DNA of 64,000 bases from Nitratireductor arenosus (lineage in GTDB: Bacteria > Pseudomonadota > Alphaproteobacteria > Rhizobiales > Rhizobiaceae). The notes beneath the pieces are model-generated. The model was not told where the DNA came from, ran no database searches, and saw only the letters and a list, made by a program, of their open reading frames with translations. Of the stretch, positions 51,125-60,061 are shown one piece after another (the stretch's first letter is position 1; the number at the start of each line of letters is the position of its first letter). The stretch covers positions 620,001 to 684,000 of the forward strand of contig NZ_WPHG01000003.1 of the NCBI RefSeq assembly GCF_009742725.1. The letters run 5' to 3'. The position numbers and the translations under genes are program-made.

Positions 51125-52407
51125 CCGAACACCAAGGTGGGCAGGAAGGTCGATATCGGCGGGATATAGGTAATCGCCATCAGTGCGATCAGATTGGCGA
51201 TCACGAAAGGCCAGATCCCGGCGATGATTGTCATGACCGGCTTGCCGAGCGTCGAGGACGCCACGAACAGGTCGAGACCGAAGGGAGGCGTTATCATCCC
51301 GACCGAAATATTGAGCGTGACGATCATGCCGAAATGTATCGGGTCGATGCCCATCGCTGTCGCCACCGGAAAAAGCGGCGGTACGAGGATGAGCAACGCC
51401 GAGTTCGGATCGATGAACATGCCTGCGATCAGAAAGGCGACATTGACGACCAGGAGGAACATCACCGGGCCGGCATCGGCGGCCGACAGAAAGGCCAGAA
51501 TCTGATTGGGCACCTGCGCCAGAGTTATGAAATAGGACAACAGTCCACCCAGCGCGAGAAGCACGAAGATCGTCGCCGTCGAAATCGCCGCCCGTTCGGT
51601 AACGGCAATCAGGCGCCGCAATGTGAGGGTGCGAAACACCAGGGCTTCGACAAAGACCGCATAAACGACGCTGGCGGCGGCAGCCTCCGTGGGAGTAAGA
51701 TAGCCGGTGTAGATCCCGCCCAGGATGATGAACGGCATGCCCAGCGCCCAACCGGCGTGACGTATGGCGGCGAACTTTTCGCGCCAGTTCTTGCGTGGAC
51801 CGGTTTCGACGCCGCTGCGTCGCGCCTCGACCGCGACCAGCACGGCGAAGACCAGGCCGAGCACAATGCCGGCGGCGATCCCGGCGACAAACAGGCGCGC
51901 GACCGAGGCCCCGGTCATCCAGCCATAGATGATGAAGGTGATGGAAGGCGGGATCAGCAGAGCGGTCTCTGCGCTCGAGGCGATCAGGCCGAGCGAGAAC
52001 TTCTCGCTGAAACCGGCGCCGCGCATTTGCGGAAAAACCATCCGTCCCATCGCCGCCACCGTGGCCGGCGCGGAGCCTGAAACCGAGCCGAACGCCATCG
52101 AGCCGCCGATCACGGAGTAGCCGATGCCGCCCTTGCGGTGTCCCACCAGCGACATGACCAGTCCGGTCAGTCGGCGCGCGATCTGACCGTCGCCCATCAG
52201 TTCGGCGGCCAGAATGAAAAACGGTATTGCCAGGAGCGTGGAATGATTGATGCCGCCTACAACCTTCTGCACGATCACCGGATCGGGCAGTGAGCCGTAG
52301 AAGAATTGTTTGATCATCAGTGTCGGCACGCCGAGCACGAGAAACATCTCGAAGCCGCTGACGAGCAACAGCACGGCGACCGCGACGATTATCGCCAACA
52401 AAATCAT
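51121..52407 (-). CDS. dctM: TRAP transporter large permease (DctM type), orotate operon
   Basis: A 428-residue membrane protein with about 12 helices. Gly-Ser-Met-Ala-Phe-Gly-Ser-Val-Ser-Gly-Ser-Ala-Pro-Ala-Thr-Val near residue 101, then Ile-Pro-Pro-Ser-Ile-Thr and the late Ile-Thr-Pro-Pro-Phe-Gly-Leu mark it as DctM. ATGA overlaps with dctQ upstream and pyrK downstream tie uptake and enzymes into one transcript. It should carry an organic acid together with Na+. Confidence 0.93.
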   Translation of the reverse strand: MILLAIIVAVAVLLLVSGFEMFLVLGVPTLMIKQFFYGSLPDPVIVQKVVGGINHSTLLAIPFFILAAELMGDGQIARRLTGLVMSLVGHRKGGIGYSVIGGSMAFGSVSGSAPATVAAMGRMVFPQMRGAGFSEKFSLGLIASSAETALLIPPSITFIIYGWMTGASVARLFVAGIAAGIVLGLVFAVLVAVEARRSGVETGPRKNWREKFAAIRHAGWALGMPFIILGGIYTGYLTPTEAAAASVVYAVFVEALVFRTLTLRRLIAVTERAAISTATIFVLLALGGLLSYFITLAQVPNQILAFLSAADAGPVMFLLVVNVAFLIAGMFIDPNSALLILVPPLFPVATAMGIDPIHFGMIVTLNISVGMITPPFGLDLFVASSTLGKPVMTIIAGIWPFVIANLIALMAITYIPPISTFLPTLVFG

Positions 52408-52907
52408 GCTTCGTCTGCCGCCTGTGTGTCGAAGCGATCGATTCCGCCCAAAAGGCTTAGGAGGAAGCGCAGGGCCAGAAGACTGAATCCGATCATCGGC
52501 GCGACGTAGATCCAGCCCATCGGCAGCCCAAGGGTCGGGCTTCGCTGGTCAGTGGCGAACACGAAACCGCTCATTTTGTAGCCCAGCCAAACGAGATAGA
52601 CGCAAAATACCAGTCCGGTCGCATCGATGATGCGCCGCACGGGCAGGTGCAAGGCCCGGCCTATCCCGTCCCGCCACGTATCCACTGCGACATGACGGCC
52701 ATATTCGAGCGCCAGGCCGAGAGCCAGGAAGACGAGATAGATGTTCATCAGTCGAACGGCTTCCTCGATCCAGGCCAGGTCGGACGCCAGCATGCTGCCC
52801 GAGGCGCGCACGACGACATTGACGAAATAAAGTCCGACCATCGCCAGAAAGATCGTCACCAACAATATCCGCTCTACGCCGCGTAGAATCGAAAGCGCTT
52901 TTTGCAT
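52404..52907 (-). CDS. dctQ: TRAP transporter small permease (DctQ type), orotate operon
   Basis: A 167-residue membrane protein with four helices. Asn-Val-Val-Val-Arg in helix 1 end, Glu-Glu-Ala-Val-Arg-Leu-Met-Asn-Ile-Tyr-Leu and Gly-Arg-His-Val-Ala-Val-Asp fit DctQ. ATG 52907 follows a GGGAG and is preferred to a much longer in-frame extension that overlaps the dctP gene. It ends inside the dctM start (ATGA). Confidence 0.88.
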   Translation of the reverse strand: MQKALSILRGVERILLVTIFLAMVGLYFVNVVVRASGSMLASDLAWIEEAVRLMNIYLVFLALGLALEYGRHVAVDTWRDGIGRALHLPVRRIIDATGLVFCVYLVWLGYKMSGFVFATDQRSPTLGLPMGWIYVAPMIGFSLLALRFLLSLLGGIDRFDTQAADEA

Positions 52908-52993
52908 GCCGTGCTCCCGGGTTTCGAACCGACCGGCGGCCGGTCGGGCGGGCAGCGGCGATGCTTCGCCTTGCCCGCCCCATACCGCGATCC

Positions 52994-54004
52994 CTATTCG
53001 GCGACCGCCGCGTACTCTTTCTCGTAAAGCTCGATCAGCTTCTCGCCGTCGTCGCCGGCACGATCGAGATAGGCCTGCCGGGTCACGGGATACATGGTCT
53101 CGCGAAACAGCGCCTTTTCCTCCGCCGACATCTCGCGCACGTCGACACCGGCCGCCTTGATCTCTTCCAGCGAGGCCGCGACGGCGGCGCTCTTGTGCGC
53201 GATCAACTCCGGAATGATTTCGGCGAAGGTGTCCGTGATGATCGTCCGATATTCGGCGGGCAGGCCGTCCCAGAACGCCGGATTGAACAGGATCACGTCT
53301 TCCATCGCCCCGTGATTCGACACGAGCAGATATTTCTGGACCTCGTAGAATTTCATCGCCCGGATCGTGTCGAGCGGGTTTTCCTGCGCATCGACGACGC
53401 CGGTCTGCAAGGCGGTGTAGAGTTCGCCGAACGGCAGCGCGATCGCCGAAGCGCCCAGCGATTTGTACTGCTCGATGAGGATATTGGAATCCATCACCCG
53501 GAATTTCTGGCCGGCAAAATCGGCCATGCCGGCGAGCGGTTTGTTGGACGTCATGTTCTTCCTGCCGTTCGGCCACAGCATCAGGCATTTGACACCGCGG
53601 TTGTCGAAGGATTCGCACAACGCCTTTCCGAACGGACCCGCGCGCAGCGTCTGTGCGTCCTCGTCGCTTTCGGGCAGCAGATAGGGGATATCGAGAACCG
53701 AAATGGCGGGATTGAAGCCGCCGAGAAACGCTGCCGGAGCGACGGTCGCCTCGAGTGTGCCAAGCTGGACGCCTTCGGTCATCTCGCGCTGCTGACCGAG
53801 CTGACCCTGGGGGAATATCTGGAATTCGACCGCGCCATTGGTCCGTTCGGAAACCATGGCGGCGACTTTTTCCAGATGGATGTGGCGTGATTGCTGGGTC
53901 GATTCCAGATGACCGATCTTGGCCACAAAATCCGCCGCCCAGGCGCTGTTGGCACCAAGGGCGAGTGTGGCCGACAAGGCCAGGCTATGGAGTATTTGTT
54001 TCAC
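52994..54004 (-). CDS. dctP: TRAP substrate-binding protein (DctP type), orotate operon
   Basis: A 336-residue secreted protein starting at GTG 54004, four bases after AGAGGTGG. Signal peptide is cut after Ala-Trp-Ala. Gly-Gln-Lys-Phe-Arg-Val-Met-Asp-Ser (the Arg that normally pairs with a carboxylate), Leu-Pro-Phe-Gly-Glu-Leu-Tyr-Thr-Ala-Leu-Gln-Thr-Gly-Val-Val-Asp-Ala-Gln-Glu-Asn are classic DctP. As first gene of the operon that includes pyrK, pyrD and the carbamoylase, orotate or dihydroorotate is the predicted ligand (inference). Confidence 0.9.
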   Translation of the reverse strand: MKQILHSLALSATLALGANSAWAADFVAKIGHLESTQQSRHIHLEKVAAMVSERTNGAVEFQIFPQGQLGQQREMTEGVQLGTLEATVAPAAFLGGFNPAISVLDIPYLLPESDEDAQTLRAGPFGKALCESFDNRGVKCLMLWPNGRKNMTSNKPLAGMADFAGQKFRVMDSNILIEQYKSLGASAIALPFGELYTALQTGVVDAQENPLDTIRAMKFYEVQKYLLVSNHGAMEDVILFNPAFWDGLPAEYRTIITDTFAEIIPELIAHKSAAVAASLEEIKAAGVDVREMSAEEKALFRETMYPVTRQAYLDRAGDDGEKLIELYEKEYAAVAE

Positions 54005-54123
54005 GGTTCCACCTCTGTTCGTTGTTGCTAGCGCGGCGGACGGAAGCGTACGAAGTGGTGCAGAGGCTGTCAAACATATTCTCAAAAATGAGACGAACGA
54101 CCATTTTGTCTATTAATTGGTTG

Positions 54124-54148
54124 TCATTTGCCGATCTGAGCCAAATGA
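54124..54148. promoter_or_regulatory. candidate operator between dctP and the XRE regulator
   Basis: An inverted repeat TCATTTG (54124-54130), 11-base spacer, CAAATGA (54142-54148), flanked by TTG/GACAA sequence that extends the symmetry imperfectly. It lies in an AT-rich patch of the 204-base divergent gap. It is a plausible site for the XRE regulator. Confidence 0.5.
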
Positions 54149-54208
54149 TTGACAATTGACATTTTCTGAACCGATAAAGGTTCATCGGAAGCAGCCGCGA
54201 GATATGAC

Positions 54209-55117
54209 ATGAAGGCGCCGCACAGCGACTCTATGCGGTTCAGCGATATCGGTGCCCGCTTGCGCGCTCACCGCCTTGGCAAGGGGTTCACGCCCGACAC
54301 GCTGGCCGGCAAGCTCGGTATTTCGCGCGCTGCTCTCTACAGGGCCGAAAAAGGCGAAATCCGCAAGATAGAAATGCTGACCAGCATAGCCAATGAGCTT
54401 GGCGTGTCGCTGACCAGTCTGATGGGCGTCGGCGTCGAGTATGTCAGCACGGCCATCGGCTTCTTCGAACGCATGCGCCAACTCGAGGAGGAATGCCAGC
54501 AGATCATCGGGCTTTTTAGCCCGGTTTCATACTTGCTGACCTCGGATTCGTATGATGGCGTGCTGCGGGAGGTACTGCGCGAATCGATCCCGGACGGAAC
54601 TGAAAATGCCGGTGCTTCCGCCAATGCCGTCGATGGCCTGATTGAGATATTGCGGGCGCGCAAAAAGGCTTTTCAGCTTCGGCGGCCGTTGATCGTCAGC
54701 CTGATCGCATCCGCGGATCTTGAACGATTTCTGCTCCATGGCCTTATCGGCCGGCACGACCTGGCGCCCGAGACGATCCATCGGCGCAGGCTGATGGCGC
54801 GCCGTGAAACCGAGTACATTTTGTCGTTGTTGCGCGATCAGCCCATCGGCATCCAGATAGGTATCGTGCGCGAGCCGGTTCCCGCGACCAGTTTCCAGAT
54901 ATTCCGGCAGGTCGATCGCTCGATCCTGGCCATCAGCCCTTTCCGGCTGGGCGAGCAGCCCAATATCAGGGTTGGCGTGGCGCTCATCACATCCGCTCCC
55001 GAGGCGATGACCCTGCACGAAGGTATTGCTGAACGGCTCTGGGCCGAAGCGCTAAAGGGAGGCGAAGCGGTCTCCTATCTGGAAACGATGATCAAGAAAT
55101 ACGCGGTCCCGGATTGA
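54209..55117 (+). CDS. XRE-family regulator of the TRAP/pyrD operon
   Basis: A 302-residue protein. Residues 12-66 are a Cro/CI-type helix-turn-helix (Leu-Arg-Ala-His-Arg-Leu-Gly-Lys-Gly-Phe-Thr-Pro-Asp-Thr-Leu-Ala-Gly-Lys-Leu-Gly, then Ile-Ser-Arg-Ala-Ala-Leu-Tyr-Arg-Ala-Glu). The remaining 230 residues form a large sensory domain that I cannot name. ATG 54209 is used; an in-frame ATG lies at 54233. It is divergent from dctP and should control the operon in response to its substrate. Confidence 0.82.
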   Translation: MKAPHSDSMRFSDIGARLRAHRLGKGFTPDTLAGKLGISRAALYRAEKGEIRKIEMLTSIANELGVSLTSLMGVGVEYVSTAIGFFERMRQLEEECQQIIGLFSPVSYLLTSDSYDGVLREVLRESIPDGTENAGASANAVDGLIEILRARKKAFQLRRPLIVSLIASADLERFLLHGLIGRHDLAPETIHRRRLMARRETEYILSLLRDQPIGIQIGIVREPVPATSFQIFRQVDRSILAISPFRLGEQPNIRVGVALITSAPEAMTLHEGIAERLWAEALKGGEAVSYLETMIKKYAVPD

Positions 55118-55368
55118 ATGATCCTCGGACGGGAGCGACGTCTTGGACGCCGGACGATGCCCTCGTTTCCAAGCGCTCGACCATCGCGCGACAGGCAAGA
55201 ATAGTTGCATCATACATCCGTGTTGGGCCGTGCCTGATATGACGGCCAACACGGATGCGTTGATCGCGAACGGAATAGACTCCGAATTGACTGGAAGGGG
55301 ACCTAGGGTAGCGGACCCGGACGTCGTAGAGTCCGGCCGCACCAACCCACGATCAAGGAGGCATCGCA

Positions 55369-58050
55369 GTGACGATCCGCAATCTCGAGCACGCCGTTCA
55401 TCCCAAATCGCTCGCGGTCGTCGGCGCCTCGGTCCGCGAGGGTTCGGTCGGCCGCGTGGTGATGCAAAACATCGTCGATGCCGGCTTCGAGGGCGAGATC
55501 TGGCCGGTCAATCCGAAATATGACGAGGTCGCGGGCCGTCGCTGTTATGCCGGCGTCTCCGACCTGCCCGGCATTCCCGACCTCGGTGTCATCGCGACAC
55601 CGCCGGCAACCGTGCCAAGCATCATCGGCCAACTGGGCGACAAAGGCACGCGGGCCGCGGTGGTCATCACGGCCGGGCTGACGCGTGAGAACGGCTTGCG
55701 CCAGGCCATGCTTGAAGCCGCCCGCCCGCATCTCTTCCGCATCATCGGGCCGAATACGCTCGGGCTGATGATCCCGCCGGTCAAACTCAATGCCGGCTTT
55801 GCGCATATGGCGGCCAAGCCCGGCAACATAGCGCTGTTGTCGCAATCGGGCGCTATCGCCACCTCTTTGATCGACTGGGCGGCGCAGAACAATCTCGGCT
55901 TTTCCCACATCGTCTCGCTGGGCGACATGGCCGACGTCGATGTCGGCGACTGGCTGGACATGCTGGCCGGCGATGCGCGCACGCGCGCGATCGTGATGTA
56001 TCTCGAGACTATTCCAGATCCGCGCAAATTCATGTCGGCGGCGCGCGCGGCGGCGCGCGTCAAACCCGTGATCGCCATCAAGTCGGGCCGCCACGAGGCG
56101 GCAGCCAAGGCGGCGGCCACCCACACGGGCGCGCTGTCGGGCGCCGACCGCGTCGCGGAGGCCGCGCTGCAGCGGGCGGGCATCCTGCGCGTGAAAAGCC
56201 TGGCCGAGTTGTTCGACGCCGCCGAGACCACCGCCCGCTTCGCGCCGCTCGAGCGCGCACGGGTCGCCATCGTCACCAATGGCGGCGGCGCCGGGGTGCT
56301 GGCCGTCGATCAGCTAGTCGATTGCCGGGGCGAACTGGCCGCTCTGGAGGCCGCGACCGTCGACCGGTTGAATGCTGTCTTGCCGGCCACCTGGTCGCAC
56401 GCCAATCCGGTCGACATTATCGGGGATGCTGCGGCCGAGCGTTATAGCGCGGCGGTTGCTGCCGTGGCCGCCGATCCGGGTGTCGATGCGGTGATGGTGC
56501 TCAATTGTCCGACCGGCCTGGCCTCGCCGATCGAGGCTGCTCGCGCGGTCGCCGGCCTGACGGCCGAGGGCAAGATCGACGGCAAGCCGGTGCTGACCTG
56601 CTGGCTCGGCGATCACACCGCGCGCGACGGCCGCCGCATCCTGCAGGAGGCGGGACTCGCGAGCTTTGAGACACCGGCCGCCGCCGCCACCGCGGTCTCC
56701 TATCTGAGCGACTGGTCGCGCGCCCAGCGCGCCCTGATGCGCGTGCCGTCGAGCGGTGGCGAGAATGTCGCAAAGGACGGCGACACCATCCGCGCCGTGT
56801 TCGCCGCGGTAGCCGGCGAGGGCCGGCGCATGCTGACCGAACCGGAAGCCAAAACCGTCATCGCCGCTTACGGCATTAGCGTGCCGGAGACGGTCGTGGC
56901 CGGATCGCCGGCCGAGGCCGGCGAGGCGGCGGCAAGGCTTTTGCAAAGCTCCGAAAAAGTCGTCGTGAAGCTGTTGTCGAAGGCGATCTCACACAAATCG
57001 GATGTCGGCGGTGTCGTGCTCAATTTGAGTACGGCCGAGGCTGCCGGCGAGGCGGCCGCCGAGATCGAGAGCCGCGTTCGCGCGCGCGAGCCGGAGGCCG
57101 ACATCCAAGGCTACGCCGTGCAGCCGATGGTGGTGCGCAAACACGCCCAGGAACTGATTCTGGGCATGAGCCACGATCCGATCTTCGGACCGGTCGTCCT
57201 GTTCGGCGCCGGCGGCATCGCCGTCGAGGTGATGGACGACACGGCGATCGCGCTGCCGCCGCTCGACGCCGTGCTTGCCGGCGATCTGATCGATCGCACC
57301 CGCATCGGCCGTCTGCTGGCGGGCTATCGCGACCGCAAGCCGGCCGACCGCGGAGCGATCACGACGGCACTTAAGGGCCTGTCGCAACTGATCGTCGATT
57401 TTCCGTGCATCGTTTCGATCGACATCAACCCGCTTTTGGCGGACGCCGACGGCACGATTGCCCTCGATGCCCGTGTCGAGATTGATCCCGAGCGTGTGGG
57501 CGCTCCCGGCCCCAATCCGGCGCTGGCGATTAGGCCCTATCCCGACGGCTGGGAAAAGCTGATTGATGCCGGTTCGGCGCGCTACGACATTCGCCCGATC
57601 CGACCGGCCGACATCGCGCTTTACTCGGACTTTCTGGCCCGTATCGCGCCAGACGACATCCGTTTCCGGTTTCTCGCCCAGCGCAAGAACTTTCCCCACC
57701 AGATGCTGGTCCGGCTGACCCAACTCGACTACGAGCGCGAAATGGCGTTCGTTGCGCTCGACACCGCCACCGGCGAACTTGCCGGCGTCGGACGGCTGTC
57801 GACCGATCCTGACAAGCAGAAGGCGGAATATGCGCTCCTGGTGCGCACCGACCTGCAGGGACGTGGGCTCGGCTGGGCGCTCCTGGCACAACTCGTCGAC
57901 TATGCCCGCTCCGAGGGGATTGGCCGCGTCGAGGGCTTCGTGCTCGCCGACAACGAAAAGATGCTGGCGCTGTGCCGCGAATTCGGCTTCTCGGTCGCAC
58001 GCAGCGAAACCGAACCGAGCCTGTACGTGGCGGCGCTGGACCTGAATTAA
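55369..58050 (+). CDS. Pat-like protein lysine acyltransferase (acyl-CoA synthetase domain plus GNAT)
   Basis: An 893-residue protein starting at GTG 55369, eight bases after AAGGAG. Residues 1-460 have the CoA-binding/ligase fold (Ala-Val-Val-Gly-Ala-Ser, Gly-Pro-Asn-Thr-Leu-Gly, Ser-Gln-Ser-Gly-Ala-Ile-Ala, Thr-His-Thr-Gly-Ala-Leu-Ser-Gly), 490-710 an ATP-grasp domain, and about 730-893 a GNAT domain with Leu-Gln-Gly-Arg-Gly-Leu-Gly-Trp as acetyl-CoA loop. This is the architecture of PatZ/YfiQ enzymes, which acetylate and switch off acetyl-CoA synthetases and other targets. ADP-forming acyl-CoA synthetase activity is an alternative. No acs gene is nearby. Confidence 0.87.
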   Translation: MTIRNLEHAVHPKSLAVVGASVREGSVGRVVMQNIVDAGFEGEIWPVNPKYDEVAGRRCYAGVSDLPGIPDLGVIATPPATVPSIIGQLGDKGTRAAVVITAGLTRENGLRQAMLEAARPHLFRIIGPNTLGLMIPPVKLNAGFAHMAAKPGNIALLSQSGAIATSLIDWAAQNNLGFSHIVSLGDMADVDVGDWLDMLAGDARTRAIVMYLETIPDPRKFMSAARAAARVKPVIAIKSGRHEAAAKAAATHTGALSGADRVAEAALQRAGILRVKSLAELFDAAETTARFAPLERARVAIVTNGGGAGVLAVDQLVDCRGELAALEAATVDRLNAVLPATWSHANPVDIIGDAAAERYSAAVAAVAADPGVDAVMVLNCPTGLASPIEAARAVAGLTAEGKIDGKPVLTCWLGDHTARDGRRILQEAGLASFETPAAAATAVSYLSDWSRAQRALMRVPSSGGENVAKDGDTIRAVFAAVAGEGRRMLTEPEAKTVIAAYGISVPETVVAGSPAEAGEAAARLLQSSEKVVVKLLSKAISHKSDVGGVVLNLSTAEAAGEAAAEIESRVRAREPEADIQGYAVQPMVVRKHAQELILGMSHDPIFGPVVLFGAGGIAVEVMDDTAIALPPLDAVLAGDLIDRTRIGRLLAGYRDRKPADRGAITTALKGLSQLIVDFPCIVSIDINPLLADADGTIALDARVEIDPERVGAPGPNPALAIRPYPDGWEKLIDAGSARYDIRPIRPADIALYSDFLARIAPDDIRFRFLAQRKNFPHQMLVRLTQLDYEREMAFVALDTATGELAGVGRLSTDPDKQKAEYALLVRTDLQGRGLGWALLAQLVDYARSEGIGRVEGFVLADNEKMLALCREFGFSVARSETEPSLYVAALDLN

Positions 58051-58246
58051 GGCGCTTCCGTACGGCCACGAATCTCGCGGGGTGACCGCCTTTTCGCGGT
58101 CTTCGGGCCGCCGCCTATTCCTGGATGCTTGTTGTTTAGGTGACGATGTCCTTCACCTGGCGTTGGTCAGCCCCGATTGTCTCGCCCGGATCGCGCGTGT
58201 TTGCCGATCGAGCCGAGTTCGAGGCTTTTGGCGGCGCAACCCCTGA

Positions 58247-59839
58247 TCATCCCCGGGTTCCGGTCCGCACGGTGTCATGGTCTGGCCGGCTCTCTGCGCC
58301 GGGCATGGCGAGGATGTCGGCGACGATCCGTTCAGGTGGTCTCGTGGCGTCGACCTTCGTCCACTCTATGTCGTCGCGCTGGCGCCGCAATTGTCCGGCC
58401 AGCACCGCGACCGTCGCGTCGGACGGGCCGTCGGTGGTTCTTTCGCTGACGCGGTGCCGCAGCAGGGTGGCGCCGACATCCAGCCAAACGCCGGCAAAAG
58501 GCGTCGCGGTATCGCGCGCGCACTGCCTGATCCGCGCGCGGTCGTCGGATCGGTCGAACACCGCATCGGCGACGACCGCGCCGCCTTCCGCAAGCAAACT
58601 CCGGCTACGGCGAGCCATGTCCGCATAGACCCTGGCGGAGATTTCGGGGCTATAGGCTTCGCCGGGCAGTCGCGTTTCGGGGGCGACGTTATGCATCGCC
58701 TTGCGCAGCCGGTCGCTTTCCAGGATGCGCGCTCCCGGTGGCGCGCCCACGTAAGCTGCAAGCGCTTCCGCAACCGTGGTCTTGCCCGAGCCGCTGAGCC
58801 CGCCGATCGCGATCAGCCGAGCGGGAGGCTCGTCGAGCAGGGCCCCGGCAAGGTCGAAATAGGATTGCGCCTCGTCGGCGAGCGCCCGATTTTCCCGGCC
58901 ACCCTCCTCGAATTGGGTTGCCGTCACATGTGCGCGCACCGCCGCGCGCACGGCCATGAAGAACGGCAACAGCACGAACCCGTCCTCTTCGTCCTGGGCG
59001 TCGAAATAGCGGTTCATCACCAGATTGGCGAGGCCGCGGTGGCCGCGATGCCAAAGATCCATCAAGAGAAAGGCGAGATCGTAAAGCACGTCGACGGTCG
59101 CGATCTGATCGTTGAACTCGATGCAGTCAAACAAGCAGGGCACGCCGTCGAGAACGCAGATATTGCGCAGGTGCAGATCGCCATGGCAGCGGCGGACCTT
59201 GCCGGCAGTCTCGCGCGCGTCGAGCAGGGCGGCGCGACGAGCGAGCGTCGCGCGGAAGCGTGCGCCGAGCGCGGCGACCGCGCCTGGCAAAAACAGCTGG
59301 CTGGTGGCGAAGCCGGCCTCGTTAATATCGAGTACGCCGGCGATGTTGTCGGCACCGCCGCCGGCATGCACGACCGGCGCGCTCTCGTGGAAACGCAGGA
59401 TGGCGCGCGCCACCTCCGTCATCAGCCGCGGCGTCAGATCGCCGGCCTCTGCCCGCCGGTCGAGCAGGCAGGACTGGTCGAACCGTTTCATCTCCACCAC
59501 CGCGTCGACGAGCGCGCCTTTACCATCGAATTCGAGCCCGCCATCCGGCGTCGCGGTGACGCGTCGAGCCCCGAGATAGAGGTCGGGTGCGGTGCGCGAA
59601 TTCAGCGTTACCTCCTTGCGGCAGGCGGACAGTCTCGCCTGCGGCGTTGAGAAATCGACATAGGGCAGCAGCACCGCCCGCTTCATCTTGTAGGCGCGTT
59701 CGCCGACAAGAAAGATGCGTGAAATATGTGTTTCGATCACTTCGACGGGGGTGCGCGCACCATAACTTTCCGGCCTCGTCAGGAACCTGGTCGCGGCATA
59801 TTGGCCCCCGCCGTCATCGGTCGCGCTGTGCGGCTTCAT
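58247..59839 (-). CDS. fused phosphotransferase and AAA/P-loop kinase protein
   Basis: A 530-residue protein. The N-terminal two thirds resemble aminoglycoside phosphotransferases: Arg-Cys-His-Gly-Asp-Leu-His-Leu-Arg-Asn-Ile (Brenner motif) and Phe-Asp-Cys-Ile-Glu-Phe-Asn-Asp. A P-loop Gly-Gly-Leu-Ser-Gly-Ser-Gly-Lys-Thr-Thr near residue 345 begins a gluconate-kinase-like domain. ATG 59839 is chosen over 59965. It is divergent from a UspA gene across FNR/FixK boxes, a pairing known from low-oxygen regulons. Function and substrate are unknown. Confidence 0.82.
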   Translation of the reverse strand: MKPHSATDDGGGQYAATRFLTRPESYGARTPVEVIETHISRIFLVGERAYKMKRAVLLPYVDFSTPQARLSACRKEVTLNSRTAPDLYLGARRVTATPDGGLEFDGKGALVDAVVEMKRFDQSCLLDRRAEAGDLTPRLMTEVARAILRFHESAPVVHAGGGADNIAGVLDINEAGFATSQLFLPGAVAALGARFRATLARRAALLDARETAGKVRRCHGDLHLRNICVLDGVPCLFDCIEFNDQIATVDVLYDLAFLLMDLWHRGHRGLANLVMNRYFDAQDEEDGFVLLPFFMAVRAAVRAHVTATQFEEGGRENRALADEAQSYFDLAGALLDEPPARLIAIGGLSGSGKTTVAEALAAYVGAPPGARILESDRLRKAMHNVAPETRLPGEAYSPEISARVYADMARRSRSLLAEGGAVVADAVFDRSDDRARIRQCARDTATPFAGVWLDVGATLLRHRVSERTTDGPSDATVAVLAGQLRRQRDDIEWTKVDATRPPERIVADILAMPGAESRPDHDTVRTGTRG

Positions 59840-59926
59840 GTCGGCCGGTCCTGTGGTGTGAGGTGTGACACGGTGGTCTGCTCCGGTTCGCCGGCTCGAC
59901 CATGCAGCGTGTGCGGCGGTGGCGCC

Positions 59927-59940
59927 TTGATACGGATCAA
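59927..59940. promoter_or_regulatory. perfect FNR/FixK box 1
   Basis: TTGATACGGATCAA matches TTGAT-N4-ATCAA without a mismatch. If used leftward at the usual -41.5 it would start transcription near 59892, 53 bases before the kinase gene. It lies in the 222-base gap to usp. Confidence 0.85.
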
Positions 59941-59972
59941 GACCGCGACAGCGGCCGGGCGCCACCGGCTTC

Positions 59973-59986
59973 TTGATTTAGCGCAA
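59973..59986. promoter_or_regulatory. FNR/FixK box 2
   Basis: TTGATTTAGCGCAA fits the looser FixK pattern (TTGC-N6-TCAA on the other strand). Centred 82 bases before the usp start, it would place a rightward transcription start near 60021 at -41.5. Confidence 0.65.
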
Positions 59987-60061
59987 CGACGACGCGTGCG
60001 CCGAGACCTATCGATCCACTGTGCATGTCGGGGTTTCGATACGGCGAACGGAGAACGGATC

